From Neodontobutis hainanensis (taxonomy: Eukaryota > Chordata > Actinopteri > Gobiiformes > Odontobutidae): a DNA stretch of 64,000 nucleotides. The translations under genes were made by a program, and so were the position numbers. Location of the stretch: assembly GCA_024349245.1 (NCBI GenBank), contig JALDNG010000016.1:2529001-2593000 (forward strand). Reading direction: 5' to 3'. Positions 1 through 13,994 of the stretch are shown here, in pieces. The notes beneath the pieces were generated by a model. It saw only the letters and a list, made by a program, of their open reading frames with translations. It ran no database searches and was not told the DNA's origin. How positions within the stretch are numbered: position 1 is the first letter of the stretch; every line of letters starts with the position of its first letter.

Positions 1-1587
1 AGCAAAAACATGTTGTTCATGATCATGCTTACATTTTAGTGTTTTGTGTCGTGTGTATAACTTAATGCACAAAGAACTGACAAGCAGTCCAGTATTATAC
101 ATGTCAGTGATGAATTGTAAACACATATTTTTACAAATAAATCATAAGCAGCAAGTAAAAGCAAGCAAAGCTTAAGAAAAAACTTCTGTTCATTCTGAAG
201 ACTGTAGTTTGGGATAATTAAGAGACAATAGTTTAAAATACAGTTTGAAATACAAACCCACTGGTAACAATTTGGGGAAAAAAATCATAATAATGATACT
301 TTCTAATCCCACACCACTGAGTGTTCAATTTACAGCCCGTCTGCGTCTCACAAAGAGTCTGGCCTTGAACTGCGAAGATAAAGGGACACGTCAGATCTCC
401 TATTGTTGTGTCAGCTGTGTGTGTAAAACACTGATACTTCTCAAGTGGAACACTCTTTGCCATCGCCTTTTTGAAGTCTTCTGAACAAAGTGTCAATCTT
501 TCATGTTTGAAGAAGTATTTGTGTCCTACAAAACAAAGTCCAAACAAATGCCGTGACTGGATTAACTAGTCCGTCCGGAATTTAAATACGATCAAAAACA
601 TTTCCCATAGAGCATATTCTATCTCTGAGAAAGACATCTGAGAATAATTACAATCATGGGACTTTTCTGGCTTAGTTTATATTAAGTTTTCCATGACGTT
701 TGACAGTGACCAGTAGGCACTGGTGGATTTTACAATCAATAGAAAACATTAGAGGCAAAGGTCATGAAGTCCAAATAAAGTCACACCAGAAACAGCATAG
801 AGGGATGTTTTGATTTAATAACTATTCAAGATGTGATACTATTTAGCTGTAACTTAGGGACATTTCTGCCAGTGCTTTCAACACAGCCGTGAAAATTAAA
901 TTAGATCTGTTTACGGTATAATCAGATTTTGGTTTGTAATGTTTGTGTGAAAGTGAAGAGTGATCACATCATTTCTGATTCAAAACAAGCACTGAGCTTT
1001 TATCAGGACTGTTCTTGAAATGTTAACCAAACTAAGTTATGCATGAACAGTCACATAATATCCAATATAAAAAAATGGACACGCAATGATGTTACAGCTG
1101 TTATTGAATAATGCAAGAATAAATTTAGAGATGATAGACAAGAGCTGGGTTCCCTAAACAGGCAGTGTGTAGTTTTTGGAGGCATCTAGTGGCAACACTG
1201 CCTGTGAGAACCGATGACCTAGCCTGTTGTGTGTGAGCGTTCCTCATTGAAATAGGTCAAACAATGGCAAGAAAATGTGTTTCTTCTCCACCAGTGCTCA
1301 GTTTGTTTATTCTGCGCAACTGGAAAAAAAATCTGAAGTGATAAAATGTCTACTGGGTTCTATTGAATTTTAAATGCCTATTTTCTGAAGCTAAGCAAAT
1401 GCAAGAGCGTTAGGCCTGGGCTATCTCCCTCTGTTTACAAATATATGTTTGTCCACTCTTATAAATGCTCAAAACGTGTTCTCTAGACACAAGATGGTGC
1501 CAAATGCTACGTGAGGAACCAGAAAAGAACAGTAAAAAGCTGGAGCATGTGCATTGAGTTTGTTTGGCTTTGGCAGCACAACATCTA
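1..1587. other. No gene recognised
   Basis: AT-rich sequence. A 104-codon open frame on the minus strand (233-547) has no recognised domain and no splice context I can support. AATAAA hexamers occur, for example at 136-141, but with no identifiable gene. Confidence 0.5.
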
Positions 1588-2537
1588 CTATATTGTCAAA
1601 AGTATTCAGTCATCTACCTTCACACATTAGCGAGAGTGACATCCCGTTCTTAAACCATAGGATTTAGTATAAGGTTGTCCCACCATTTGCAGCTATAACA
1701 GCTTCAAATTTTCTTGGAAGGCTTTCCACAAGGTTTAGGAGTGTGTTTATAGAAGTGTTTGTGAGGTCAGACTCTGATTTTGCTGTAATTCATCCAATAG
1801 GGGTTCTATCAGGTTGAGGTCAGGACTCTGTGCAGGCCAGTCAAGTTCTTCAACACGAAACTTGCTCATTCATGTCTTTATGGCCCTTTCTTTGTTCACT
1901 GGTGTCATGTTGGAACAGGAAGAGGCAATCTCCAAACTGTTCCCACAAAGTTGGGAGCATGAAAGTATCCAAAATGTCTTCTTCAAGGGGCTGAGCCCAA
2001 CTCCTGAAAAACAACCCCATACCACCATAATCCTCCCTCCACCAAAATGTCTACTTGGTACAATGCAGTCAGACAAGTACTGTGCTCCTGGTAACTGCCA
2101 AACCCAGACTCGACCATCAGATTGCCAGATGGAGAAGCATGATCGGTCGCTCCAGAGAACACGTCTCCACTGTTCTAGAGTCCTTTGCATTGCTATTGGT
2201 GATGTAAGGCCTGGGTGCAGCTGCTGGGCCATGGAAACCCATTTCATGAAGCTCTCCACACACTGTTCAGCTGATCTGAAGCTATTGACTCTTTGTTACA
2301 GTACCACGAACAGTTGATTGTAGATTATTTAGTTACAAGGAAATTTCACAAATGGACTAATTACACAGGTGGCATTCTATCACAGTACCTCGCTGGAATT
2401 CACTGAGCTCCAGAGAGCAACCCATTCTTTCACAAATGTTTGTTGAAGTAGCTACTTGATTTTATACATTTGTGGCTATGGAAGTGATTTGAACACCTGA
2501 ATTCAATTATTTAGATAGCTGAGTGAATATAGTGTAT
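1588..2537 (-). mobile_element. Tc1/mariner-like transposon relic
   Basis: The minus strand keeps recognisable Tc1-type transposase pieces: WSDRSCFSIWQSDGRVWVW, GGGRIMVVWGCFSGVGLSPL and the LWEQF-region remnants. Frameshifts and internal deletions break it, so no working transposase is left. The left end begins CTATATTGTCAAAAGTATTC after a TA; the right end is decayed at about 2537. About 950 bp remains, against about 1.2 kb that I would expect for a full element. Confidence 0.85.
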
Positions 2538-3697
2538 CTGTTCTATTTCAGTGAGTCCAACTCTCAATCTCACTCACCATATGGTGCTGGTGGTGTCTTG
2601 TACAGAGAATAATATTGTTTGCCACCGTTCTATAAGTTCTATATGTTCATTATAATATAGCTTGCTTTCCATTTACACCACAAAGCAAAGAAATGATGTC
2701 CTAACAATGCAGGTTGAATTGTATTATTGGCTTTAACAAAGGACTGAAAAGTGAGGGACAGAACACAGTGACCATGTCTTATCAGTATAGTTCTTTCATT
2801 ACATAATTGATAATGAGGTCCAGCCAATATGTTTAATATTCTTTTATGCAGAGGTTGACCGAGAGTAGATGTTAATTTAAACTATTGTTATACTGGTGAA
2901 TAATGGTTTTCATTTAAACTGTGTCATGTTGTATGTTTAGCCTTATTATCATGCTTCCCCCGTGTATCCGCGCACTAGAGACTATTCAGATTAATATTCA
3001 AGTGGCCCTGTTTAGCACGCACATCCATCATTGGCCACATGCAGGCGTTTCCCTCAAGTCTCTATACATTCATTGTCCTTGTCAGTACCCTTGGGTGCAC
3101 ACTAAAACAATATGGCAATCATCAATTCTACATTAGCAATTTGATTCCAGGAAATGTATCACAGCGACTGCATTCACATCAATAGACACCATCTGCTGCC
3201 AGACATGGAGGACTGATCAAACCACAGACAAATAGCCAGTCTGACATTACACAGAACATAGAGTGAATATAGCTGCAGGGATCTGACACAAACTATAAGA
3301 TCATCTAGTAAAACTAGTGATGTAGATCTAGTAAAACACAGCATCAAAGATTCATTTGGTGTCTGCCTTAATGTAAAATATAATGGAATAGAAAATGTCT
3401 TGCCCTAAATGAAATTGCATTAGTCTTTTGCTATATCAAAGTCACAAATACATGATTTATGTCTGAGTTCCGCACTCACGTAAAAGAACGATTGAGGCTG
3501 TACTTCAGTCAACCCTCTACATCTTTGTATGAAAAGTGCATCACTAGAAAGTCATCAACATTGTAGCTTTTTTGGTGCAAAAGACAACCTTGAAAGACCG
3601 TGGCTAATGGGTACTGATAATTTTATAAAAAAAACATGTTGATACATTATGCTATTATATTTGCATAATGTATATTTAAAGAATATGTATTCTGGGG

Positions 3698-3734
3698 CTT
3701 GTGAAGCATTAATTACACATTAATGCTTCACAAG
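3698..3734. repeat. Perfect 16-bp inverted repeat, 5-nt loop
   Basis: CTTGTGAAGCATTAAT and its exact inverse flank TACAC. No transposon or gene is recognised around it. Confidence 0.9.
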
Positions 3735-6289
3735 GCAGCGATAATTACAGGATGGTTTTGGTCAAACTCTGAACACTTAAGTTAAGTTAAGTTAAAATTC
3801 TCAGCTTTAACTGTTCAACCGAAGCTGGGAATCGACTGGCATTTGCTATTGAAGCTGAAATAATGGTATTGATGACTGTATTTCACTTGATGGTCTATAC
3901 CACTGGCTTTCAAACTCTGCACACCAACTTCATTTAAGAAATATCTTTAGTACCAAGTACCATCTTCAAGGGTGGGAGGCACTGTATTCTGCAGTCCTGC
4001 GTGGGGTAAAAAGATGATGACTTATAGATAATACTAACATAGTTATTGTAATGTATAATTCTGAATAAGTAATAAATGATGTTAAAACCATCCAGCTTGG
4101 AGCGTGCAGCTTTCTCAAGGTGATAAACCAATAATTATATGCAATGTATGTTAATGCACTGATTTTATTACCGCAACACATGGTGGTACTTTGGGGGTAA
4201 TAACCTGGAATTAGAGCTGCACAGAAAATGATTAATGGAAGCATAGTTGGAGATTTTTGTGTAATAGTCTAGTATACATTGCTTAGCTTCTAATGTCCTT
4301 GCTCCTGTCTGCTTCTCCAAACTAAAATATGCTTTTGCAGATGCATGTCGACCCGACATGAACTAATGTGTGTTTGCTGGATGCTCATTTAATGTTTATT
4401 TTTATTTTTTTTTCAGTCTGTTTGGGAAGCTGGACATCAACATTTTAAAACCTTCAGTAAAACATGAATATTTGAGGACAACTGGCCTGCAATAAAAGGA
4501 GCTGCATCAATCATTAACACTGCAAACTTTGAATAGAGCCTATGTGTTTGCAGTTTGGGATTTAAGCTCAACAAAAAAACTCTCTGCAACTACATTCTCT
4601 ACAGTTTCTGTAATGGACCTGAAATGGACTCATTTGGCTCTGCTGGGCTGTCCAAGCACACAGACAAGGATTTTTTAAATCTGTCTCCAAACTAGCAGTA
4701 AAAAGTAGGCTCAGTCTTGACCCAGACTTTAAAAGAAACACATTCAGAGGGCAGAAGCTGTAATGAGAAAAGTGGCAGCTACAGTAATCCATTCTGCTTG
4801 TCCAAAGGAAAAAGGTTAAGTGTTCGGCGCTCTTAACAGAAAAAGTGACCTGCCACAAACTGGGGCAGCCCTCAGTCTACCCTAATTTCCTGACTGATCG
4901 CTGCGGGATTGGTTCAACGTGATGTTTGGAGACCAGCGCAAACATGTGGAGTCAGAGGCAGGTCGTGACACCATTAGCCTACATCTGTACATGCCAGACT
5001 CAACAATACAACTCTATTTAACTCTATCCGGTGATGTTTGACTATTACAGTGCTGGAGGCCACTCTGTAGAAAAGCCTTTTAGTGTTTTTTCAATGTCAT
5101 TTCATCATAATAAGAGGGAGACTAAACATTGACTTGAAATGGATATTGTTTTATGGTCAAAGAAAATTGTTATGGGCCCTCAAAGTATATGGTCTGGTAA
5201 TTAAATTAAATAAAAGTCAATATTTTTATTCATTGATGTTCTCATAGAAGATAAGGGGATGGTACTTCTTAAAAAAGCCTTCATGCATGTCTCTTGCAGG
5301 ATGTCAGGACAATTGAGAGTTTTGTGTTTATACATGCGTTAAAGAACTCTCCATGTTCCACAAAGAAGATATACATCTGTCATCATTGTGCATGTCATTG
5401 AAGCTGCATTACCCCAAATTTTCTTTTGTCCCAACTCCACAGCAGCATAGCGTTCCTGTATTGTAAAGTACTGAGACATTACATCACTTTGCTTCTGTGT
5501 TCTCTAATTATATATATATATAATTTATTTATTAAATTTTTTTTTACGCTGTATTGCCGTGTAAGCACATGTAGGTGGTGCAGGAAAAGATACTTTCAAA
5601 GTACCACAGCCAATAGGTGCGTCCTATATCCTTCTCTTTATGCAAGTATTACCCAGCAATGATTAGCTTAGAAGGTCTTGTTTTTTTCACAGATAATTTT
5701 CTATTATAATATGACATTAGATTAACAATTACAAAAAACCCACTTACTATGCCCAAACAGCACTCCTTCAGAGGATCTACGGACACACCTGATGCACACC
5801 CAAGGGTTGCACTAAGGAGCCAACAGGATTTTCTCCAGGTGAGTTGTTCACACATGAAGCCCCGCCCACTATAGTAAGTCAACAGTTAACCTTCTTTATA
5901 TCTTGTATTGGCAAGTTTTTAGGATGACAATTAAGTTTGATTTAAGTGTCAATGTATTGTTGTGTTCTGTCAGCATGGCGGCGGACTCAGAAGTACAACA
6001 ACATGGCTTTACCTTTTTTTTATGCAAACACACACCCCCAGCAAATGCCAACAAACTGACTTAAATACCCAGCACAAAAGAAGGACTAAACCAACTTAAG
6101 GGAGACACCATAAAGTAACTATGGATATTTACAATGTAAACCCCATTAAACCCCCAACGAAAGACAGCTATAAAGTATGTACAAATACCCCCAACTAAAA
6201 CAAACAATAAACATGAAAAATAACAAATGCCAAATATAACCCAAAACCAAACACCCCTCCAATTAACCGAAGGCTCCTTCCATCCTTTC

Positions 6290-6316
6290 AAAATGGAGGG
6301 TTTCAGCCTCCATTTT
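6290..6316. repeat. 10-bp inverted repeat AAAATGGAGG / CCTCCATTTT
   Basis: Perfect arms with a 7-nt loop. They lie at the edge of an unusual C-rich, G-poor stretch (about 6030-6310) that may be an unclassified repeat. Confidence 0.8.
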
Positions 6317-6484
6317 GCCTCTGAACACAATAAACTATTCTTTCATCATTATGTGTGTGTGTTTTGTTAAAACCAATACCATATATACATATTCCTTATT
6401 CAACTATAGTAAAGGAGAATGTCTACATTACATTTTGCTTTAATGAAGTTGGACTTCTGTAATATGAACTATTGCGTTTAGGAT

Positions 6485-6625
6485 GTCTATTATCATGTCG
6501 CAGGGGGACTGGTGATGAAAACCAGCCTTTTGGCTAATTTGGATAAATTTTTTTTGCATAAATGTTTATTAATGTACACTGCACCACTAAAATATAAACA
6601 AATAAATAACTGAAATAAAATAAGT
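6485..6625 (+). mobile_element. Possible LINE 3' tail
   Basis: GGACTGGTGATGAAAACCAGCCTTTTGGCTAA followed by a T-rich stretch and AAATAAATAACTG resembles the 3' UTR end of a common fish LINE. No coding part is attached. The hit rests on remembered similarity only. Confidence 0.35.
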
Positions 6626-7340
6626 CCAACTCATTTGAATTGACAGAGAATCCTATTTTTTTTAAAGTTTAGAACCTAATGTATTGTAATTCTACACTGC
6701 TTTTCTTGTCATTGCAAAGACTAAAAGCAAACCAAACACTCAGTGAAAATAACTCGTACAATTCTTGCCAGTGATAAGTAGGGCCAGCAGCCAGGTTTAT
6801 GATCACTCACCAAAAAGACGTTATACTTAAAAACTCACAGAGTAATTAATAATGCACAGAACAATCATCTAACTCAAGTGTTGCAGAGTAAGCATAATGG
6901 TGCACCAAATGTTTTATGGAAAGATTCTGCTTGTTAATTGGGTTTTTGATATTACCGCCACTGAGGCGTAAAAGCAAAACAGTGTAAGCACTATAACTTC
7001 CTCCTACAGTATTTGATAATGGGCTTATGCAAGAAGAGTGTTTGTGATGGAGAGGAGGCTAGAACACTGTGATTTACAAGCCTGACAGGAACAATTAGGA
7101 GGCCGTGCTCAGGGGGCTATTACTCAACACAGACACCAACAAAAGCCTACCTGCCATATACATCAATGCTGCCATGGCAAGAGAAAGTGGATGGAACGGA
7201 TACACCTATCTAATAAGTGAAGAAAAAGCTTTGATTTTTCATTTGGCTTAAGTCAACTATAAATGTCACACTTTTCCACAATTATTTGGTTGATTGGATG
7301 TGATTAAGATGTCAGTTTGTACACAACCAGATACTTTATA

Positions 7341-7518
7341 TACAGTTTAAGTAAAGCTCTATATTGTTGTGCAGAGAATGCTTATACAGTTTAAGTAAAG
7401 CTCTATATATTGTTGTGCAGAGAATGCTTATACAGTTTAAGTAAAGCTCTATATTGTTGTGCAGAGAATGCTTATACAGTTTAAGTAAAGCTCTATATTG
7501 TTGTGCAGAGAATGCTTT
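7341..7518. repeat. 44-bp tandem repeat, four copies
   Basis: Units start at 7341, 7385, 7431 and 7475 with TACAGTTTAAGTAAAGCTCT. Three are 44 bp and nearly identical; the second is 46 bp through an extra TA. A 68-codon minus-strand frame runs through it only because of the repetition. Confidence 0.95.
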
Positions 7519-10500
7519 ATGTCTACACTGTACACAGTACATGCTTGCTCACCACATTATAGTACAAAATAAAATTGACTATGGTGTATTACACTATTTG
7601 ACCCATATAACTAAAGTTCCATAGTGTAAAAATATGCATACAGATAAGTATCTACCTACTACATAATATATTTACTCCATTCCACACAAAGATCCATTTG
7701 CATTCACTTTATTTTCCAACAGCCTGCTGTTTTGAGACAGACATGTCACAAGAAATGTCTCAAAAGTCAAAGCGACAGATAGGTCGGTTTTGAACTGTTG
7801 TGGCTGATTTGAGAAGTTGTGATAAAAGAGTTGAAGTTGTAAGGCAAACGTTAAGGCATGGAAACAAAATGTATGTGTGTAAATGGTGGCTTACAAACAT
7901 GTTTTATTCTTATAAGTTCACATTTTCAATACAGGTGTGTAAAATTTAAAATACAACTCAAATCCTATTTTATATTGTTTTCATCATCACAGCTTTCTTG
8001 AATTTTGCACAATATATACCCCACAGGGTTACCATAGCTGTGCACATGCTGTGAGTGTGAGATGTCACCAAAAAGATCAACACCTACACAGTACTTTATT
8101 TTAGTAACTGTAATCCTTATTTATCTTTGTTCAGCCTTGTTTTTTCACTTTTTTTTCAGTCAGCCATAGATCATCACTGACAATGAAAAGTCACACAAAA
8201 TTATCGTCACAAAACAGTGGGGACTCTATTTGTAATGCCATAACTATAGGGACACTAGAGAGACAGTAATTAAGGACCGGATTCAACATTTCCTCAGAAA
8301 GCAGATCAAAAGGAATGAACATGAATGAATGAAACAAGCACAAAAATGCATTCTCTGTTGCTTTTACTAGAATCTACATCCTGCCTAAAGCTCTCTGGGC
8401 CACACATCCTGGCAGGATGTGTGCATGTCATGTGAGAGCAGGTAGATGAAAGACTCCAAACAGGACAGCGTAGGGGGGAGGCAACAGGAGCAGCTGCAGT
8501 ATTTCGGGGCTAGCCTAATGGCTCACGTGTAAATGCAGCAGTGAGGGACTACAGCACGTCCACACAGCTGCTGAATAAATGAAGATGTCTCTCCACAAAA
8601 AAAAAAAAAACACACACAATGGTCTTTGACAGCTGATCACAGAAGTGGTGGGGAAGAGTGAGAGTGTGATTGCTTGGTGCGTGATGGAACGAGGAGAATG
8701 CAGATGAGTGGAGTAACCTGTGTTGACAAAGTAGCCACATTGCCTCAATTCATTTTTCTCATAAAACAATCAAAAGGAGGAAATGGCTGATATGGGATTT
8801 TTTTTTCTTTGTCTCCTGCAGCATTTCTGATCGTTATTGCTCCCACAGTTGTGTCGTCGCAGCACTGCCTGCTCCAGATACTGTAATCGTTCCATTACAG
8901 ACTTCCTATTGAAAATCTATCCTCATTACACCGATCGTTTTATTTACACAAGGCCCACCACAAAAACTTTGAATACACTTTACTCACTGTTGCAGTTTTT
9001 TTCTGTATTCTATGATAACACTGTATATTAATATAGATTTTGCACACCACCTCTTATGCAATAATTGTTTTTTATAATTTAACATCATTGCAAAAACTGT
9101 TTATGCTCATCAACGTTTTGGCTGCTGTGTTGTTTACCCTTTTGAAGATAGAACAAGAATGTAGCTTTCAAGTTTACCTAATATGTATTTGTATAATGTC
9201 TACAGTGCTGTAAACCCTGCAGCTACAGTCTTTATACACCAGTAATTTCTCCATTTAACTGCCAAATTACAACTTTTATTTCTTTCATTAGCACTGTTGA
9301 TAAACTGAAGCACTAGTTGAAGTTTAGTAAGTATTACTAGCAAGATATTATCAGAACGAAAAGCAGAAAAAATCAATACTTTGCTTTTGTTGTTCTACTT
9401 GCTGTGTGAAGCCAGCAGCCAATTCCCATCTGGGACGCAGCAGTTACATCATTGTTTTCATTGAGAACACCTTATTTACAGTTTACACAAGAACGGAGCA
9501 AGTCTTGCAACAAAATGAAGATACCTCATCGGCCATATTCAAACGTAAAGTGAGAATGCCAGAAACAGACAGAATTATTTTACATCAAGAGATTTTTTGT
9601 GAAAAAGTCTAACCATGTAAACGGCCTCTAATAGTCTTTGATGGGGAAGAACGGGTCCTAAAACCATTTTGTTTCCAGTGACATAAGCATCCTTTCAGTC
9701 AGTGTTTCCCACATATTGACAAGTCTCTGGCAATCTATGCCCCCATTAAATAACTGGCTCCAGATACAGGCAGAGCTAGAAGAGCGAGGTTCAGCTCAAG
9801 GATTAGCAAAACATCAGCAAAGATGCTAATGATACTTTTCTTCTCTGCAGATTCAACTTTTATACCACCACCAGCCTTGTTTATGCTGGGACTTCTTTGA
9901 TTTCTACAGTAAAAAAGTGTGTCTTACTGCAAGTCTGTGGGAAACATTATCTAAGGTACCCACTCAAAACACCTGGAAAACTATCTATCTATAAATCCAT
10001 TTAAAGCGCTGACTCTTCCATGTCCCACAAAAATTAGACTTTGCTTCTTTTTTGGGACATAAAAAAATGGATTGACATTGTATGGAAACACTATTCAGAA
10101 CAAAAGTGAGCTTAACAAAAAGCATTCCTAGTGTTGAGCAGCCAAGAGATAAGAGTTTTCCAAGTAAATCTTTGTCTTTTAGCATCTACAACTATAAGAT
10201 TAATGAATCAGAAAACACTCAGTTATGTATACATGCCCTGATACATTCCATTTATTGCAGCTTTTAAACATATTACTTCAATTCACTATGATTTTTGACA
10301 CATTTTTCAGCCTTTGACTTTCACCCTCCACTCCTCCACACAACCGTGACAGCTAATTTACTCGTTATATAATCTGCTTTTTATCAGACATTAGCCCGGT
10401 AAGGTACTTTATGTAATTTGACATGCTATACATTCCTCCACATTATTGCTCTTTAGCATCATTTTACAATAATTATACACCAGGCCCTGCAGTGTAAAAA

Positions 10501-13020
10501 TGTGCTGTTTAAGAGTGGATTCAGTGCTATTCCTGACAGTTACTACACAGCCATTAAATGAAGTCATTACACTGATCAGTCAATATTGCCTCTTCTCTGT
10601 TGCCTTTATGCTCTACAAAACATTTGCATGGTACAGTATATAGACCAAACAAGTGCACACCAATAACAATCCAAATATTAAAAATTTTCTGTCAAATGCA
10701 GTTATTATCATAGTCTCTAGGCATCCAAAAGTCTTAGGAAACAAAGCAGTGTTTTTGTTAAAGAGAGTGGAGCCAATTGGCTGCAAAGTGTGTGGTTGTG
10801 AATGCACAATGACTGTCTCTGCAGATGGGGGACATATTTTTGACAACAATCTCCAAAAATAGATTGTCTTTACGTGCAATACTTGCTACATTAGCACTTT
10901 TAAATGGCCATGGGTTCTCCTGTGTGTGTTTTGTAAGCTTACACCACACAATGCCGCCAACAAACAAATCAATGTGCTTAAGTCAGCCACATTATGCATT
11001 TGCACCTCCCTCCACGTCCTTTGGGTGCAAAGTGCAAGCTCTTGAATCAGCCCTGGATCAGAGATGCTATAATTTTACAAACCGCACTGCATCTCTCTGC
11101 AGGTAAACATTAGTATTCAGCCTAACACACTAACATCTCGCAAGTTTAAATCAAAGCCTAAACAAAGAGCCTTCTACCAACTGGTCTTTTCCGAAATGAT
11201 TTCCCACCAAACAGAAAATGCTTTTGTTTTTATTGTTGTACTATTGGGTGAGTAATGTTAAATTAAACCTGAAAGAACTAGAAATTCATTTTATCCCGAT
11301 CAGATAAAAAACAAAAGCAGAGAGGGGTTTGGACGTAGTCCCAAAAATACAAACTTTAAACCCATCCAAGGAGGTGTTTTGTTTTATTCAGACTGTGTTG
11401 TTGTCTAAACCGAGAAGACGGCATCCTCAGTGAAAACGTACTCACAACTGTCCCAGAAAGCTCCTGGCAGCTGGCAACACACAGCGAGTAGAACAACAAT
11501 ATGTGCTTTGAAAACACATAATATAATAATATAGAGTGAGTTATACACAGAGGCTACAGAGTGTGTCAACACTGCTCCAGAAAACTAAATGAAAAAAAGC
11601 TTTGTTTTTGATTCTGTTTTTGTGTAATTGTGTGTAAACTGTGTTTTGAGAGCCACTACTGGGCTGGAAGACAAACTACATTCTGCAGCTGAGTGTATCC
11701 ATGTAAATGTGGATCAGTCATTAAGCTACTGGCCAGACTTTGTTGGTGTTTTGGTGTTTTGTAAAAGGCTCCTAAAACCATTTTGCTCACATTTGGTCCT
11801 CTTCTTCATTCCTATTTTTTTTATCGTTTCATTATTTCATTATTTGCAGTTACTGTGTAAACATATCTCAAACCTGTTCAATATTTTTACCTCCACCTCC
11901 CAGCTACCCATTGCACCCCAAGACATAATCTACAGTTTTGGATGCCAAGGGAATATTTTTGTCTATTGTTAAATGTCTTAGTGCTGTCACACACACGTCA
12001 CATATTTGGCTGCAAAGTGTATTTTATTTCCTGCAGACAGCACAGAGGTAAAAAGTGAAAAAAGAAGAAGAATTATTTTGAACCAAGCTGCTCCTGCATA
12101 CATCTAAGTCCTGGGTTGCATCACCAGTTTGCTAATTATCACTGTTGTCTTTTTGAAGATGTGGCGGTAAATAGAATACAGATAGAATAGAATACAATAG
12201 AAGAAAAATGTGTGGGTGACAGAATCACAGCAGTATTGAGAGAAAAGTATCTTCACCAACCTGTACATGAGAACGGGGCACAACAACAATTTAATTGTAA
12301 AAACATCTCATTTATGAGTAGCAACACAGAAAGCAGCCGAAGGTGAGGGAAATCATTCTTTCATAATTTCTTTGTTGGAACAATTTGCCTCTGACCTGTA
12401 TCACTGATATAATTATCTCCATCCAATTAGACTCAGATTCCAGCTCTAAGCCTTACATCCTGCTGTGCCTTGAATTTCCTATTCCTGCCATATTTCCTTC
12501 TGTTTCAAGATCTCTTTTTTATCACAAATATGCCTTCTATCAAAACCACAGTTCCTTGTGAAATAATAAATGTGCAAGTATTCTGCTGAGTCACAGCAGC
12601 CGGGAGAGCGTGGATCTTTCTAAACAGCTGCTTTTTCCACTTCTCAGCATACACATGTGTACTGTAACAAGTGGAAGTCAATGGGCATTAGATCCAGCAG
12701 TTAAACATTCAATAAACTCCACATGTCCAGTCCTCGGAGAGATCACCATGTGGGTGTTGGAGAGCACAGTGATGAGTAAGCACTTCCACTATTGGCCCTG
12801 ACACATCTGACAGCGTCTCCCCGGGAACGCCGGGATGCAGCTTCATCTCGAGGGTTGTATGAATTGAGACAGATTATTCTGGGAGTGATTCAGAGCAGTT
12901 ATTATGAAGTTCTCAAAGCAATCTGCTGCTTTTGGTTGATGATGTTTTTCCTGGTTTTCCTGACAGCTCAGTGAGATGAGTTCTAGCTCAGTCTAATGTA
13001 CAGTAGGTCATGCAACATTT

Positions 13021-13620
13021 TCTTTTTTTTTTTAAATATATATATGATATATTTATGAACATTTTCCCAAATTAGAAACACTCAACATTACCAGTACATC
13101 TACACTCAAGTAAGCCAACATAAGAAAAAATGTATAAAAATGTAAATATAACAAACATAAAGGAATATATAGCAGGTCAGTACAGCAAATTGAAACAAGC
13201 ACAATTCCTGGGGTAGAAGAAAAGCATCAAAGCCATGACATGATCCAGAAACTATTTCCAGATCTTAGAAAATTTAGTTTCACAGGCTCTAAGAGAGTGC
13301 TTAATTTTCTCTAGTTTTATGAAGGAAGGAGCATCTTTTACCCAGTGAGAGTGAGAGGGTGGGTGTGGACTTGTCCAATGCACCAGGATGACACGTCTGG
13401 CCAATAGAGCAGCAAAAGCAATAAGTTCAACAAAACTTGATGATAAAGAGCGGTCCAAAGCCTATGAGGGAGATTAGCTGGGCCTAGTTCACATTTTTCA
13501 CAATTTGGATCAATTCTGGGATAGATGCTAGTCAGTTTACTTTTTGACCAGTGGACTCTGTGGACTACTTTACATTGGAGGACACCAGTACGTGTCGTGA
13601 AAACATTTATGATGAATTAA
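13021..13620 (-). mobile_element. L1-type LINE 3' end (ORF2 C-terminal remnant)
   Basis: The minus strand reads VFTTRTGVLQCKVVHRVHWS, then IYPRIDPNCEKCELGPANLP and, after a frame change, VILVHWTSPHPPSHSHWVKD. This is the C-terminal CxxC region of fish L1-type reverse transcriptases. A T-run at 13021-13034 is the poly(A) tail of the minus-strand copy. The copy is 5'-truncated near 13620 and carries stops. Confidence 0.8.
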
Positions 13621-13994
13621 CCCACTAATGGTGTGTGGATCAATACTAAAATATTGCTAACTCTGATACCAGACATTTATGTTCTAAAATCAATTCTCCT
13701 ATTAAAACATCTATATTGTATCATTTTGGGATAATTGTGTATTTTACCTATTAACAGAAACACAGTAACTATCCTATCAAGATCTCGTCTAAATTGTCAA
13801 AATACAGCTGTATACGTAAGCATCGCAGCACACTGCTCAATAAGTCTAGTTAACAACCCTGACAGCAGGTAAATGCAGTGATGTCACAAACAGTGGTACG
13901 TGATGTGTGTGTAATGACAGTGAGGTTAAGAGTCATTAAACTCGTTTACTGAGAACTATCTAAACCAAGCTTTTAACTGGAACCAACAAAAAGG

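Larger units (their letters stand above)
2538..13020. other. No gene recognised
   Basis: Non-coding AT-rich sequence apart from the repeats listed separately (inverted repeat at 3.7 kb, C-rich stretch at 6.0-6.3 kb, LINE tail at 6.5 kb, tandem repeat at 7.3 kb). Short open frames here look random. Confidence 0.5.

Noticed and set aside
1814..2317. 167-codon plus-strand frame
   Set aside because: It is the antisense shadow of the Tc1 transposase relic.
7336..7542. Repetitive minus-strand protein of 68 residues
   Set aside because: It is produced by the 44-bp tandem repeat; no other coding sign.
10613..11106. Overlapping frames of 88, 69, 69 and 93 codons on both strands
   Set aside because: No recognised family, no splice pattern and no codon signal I could defend; likely random open frames.
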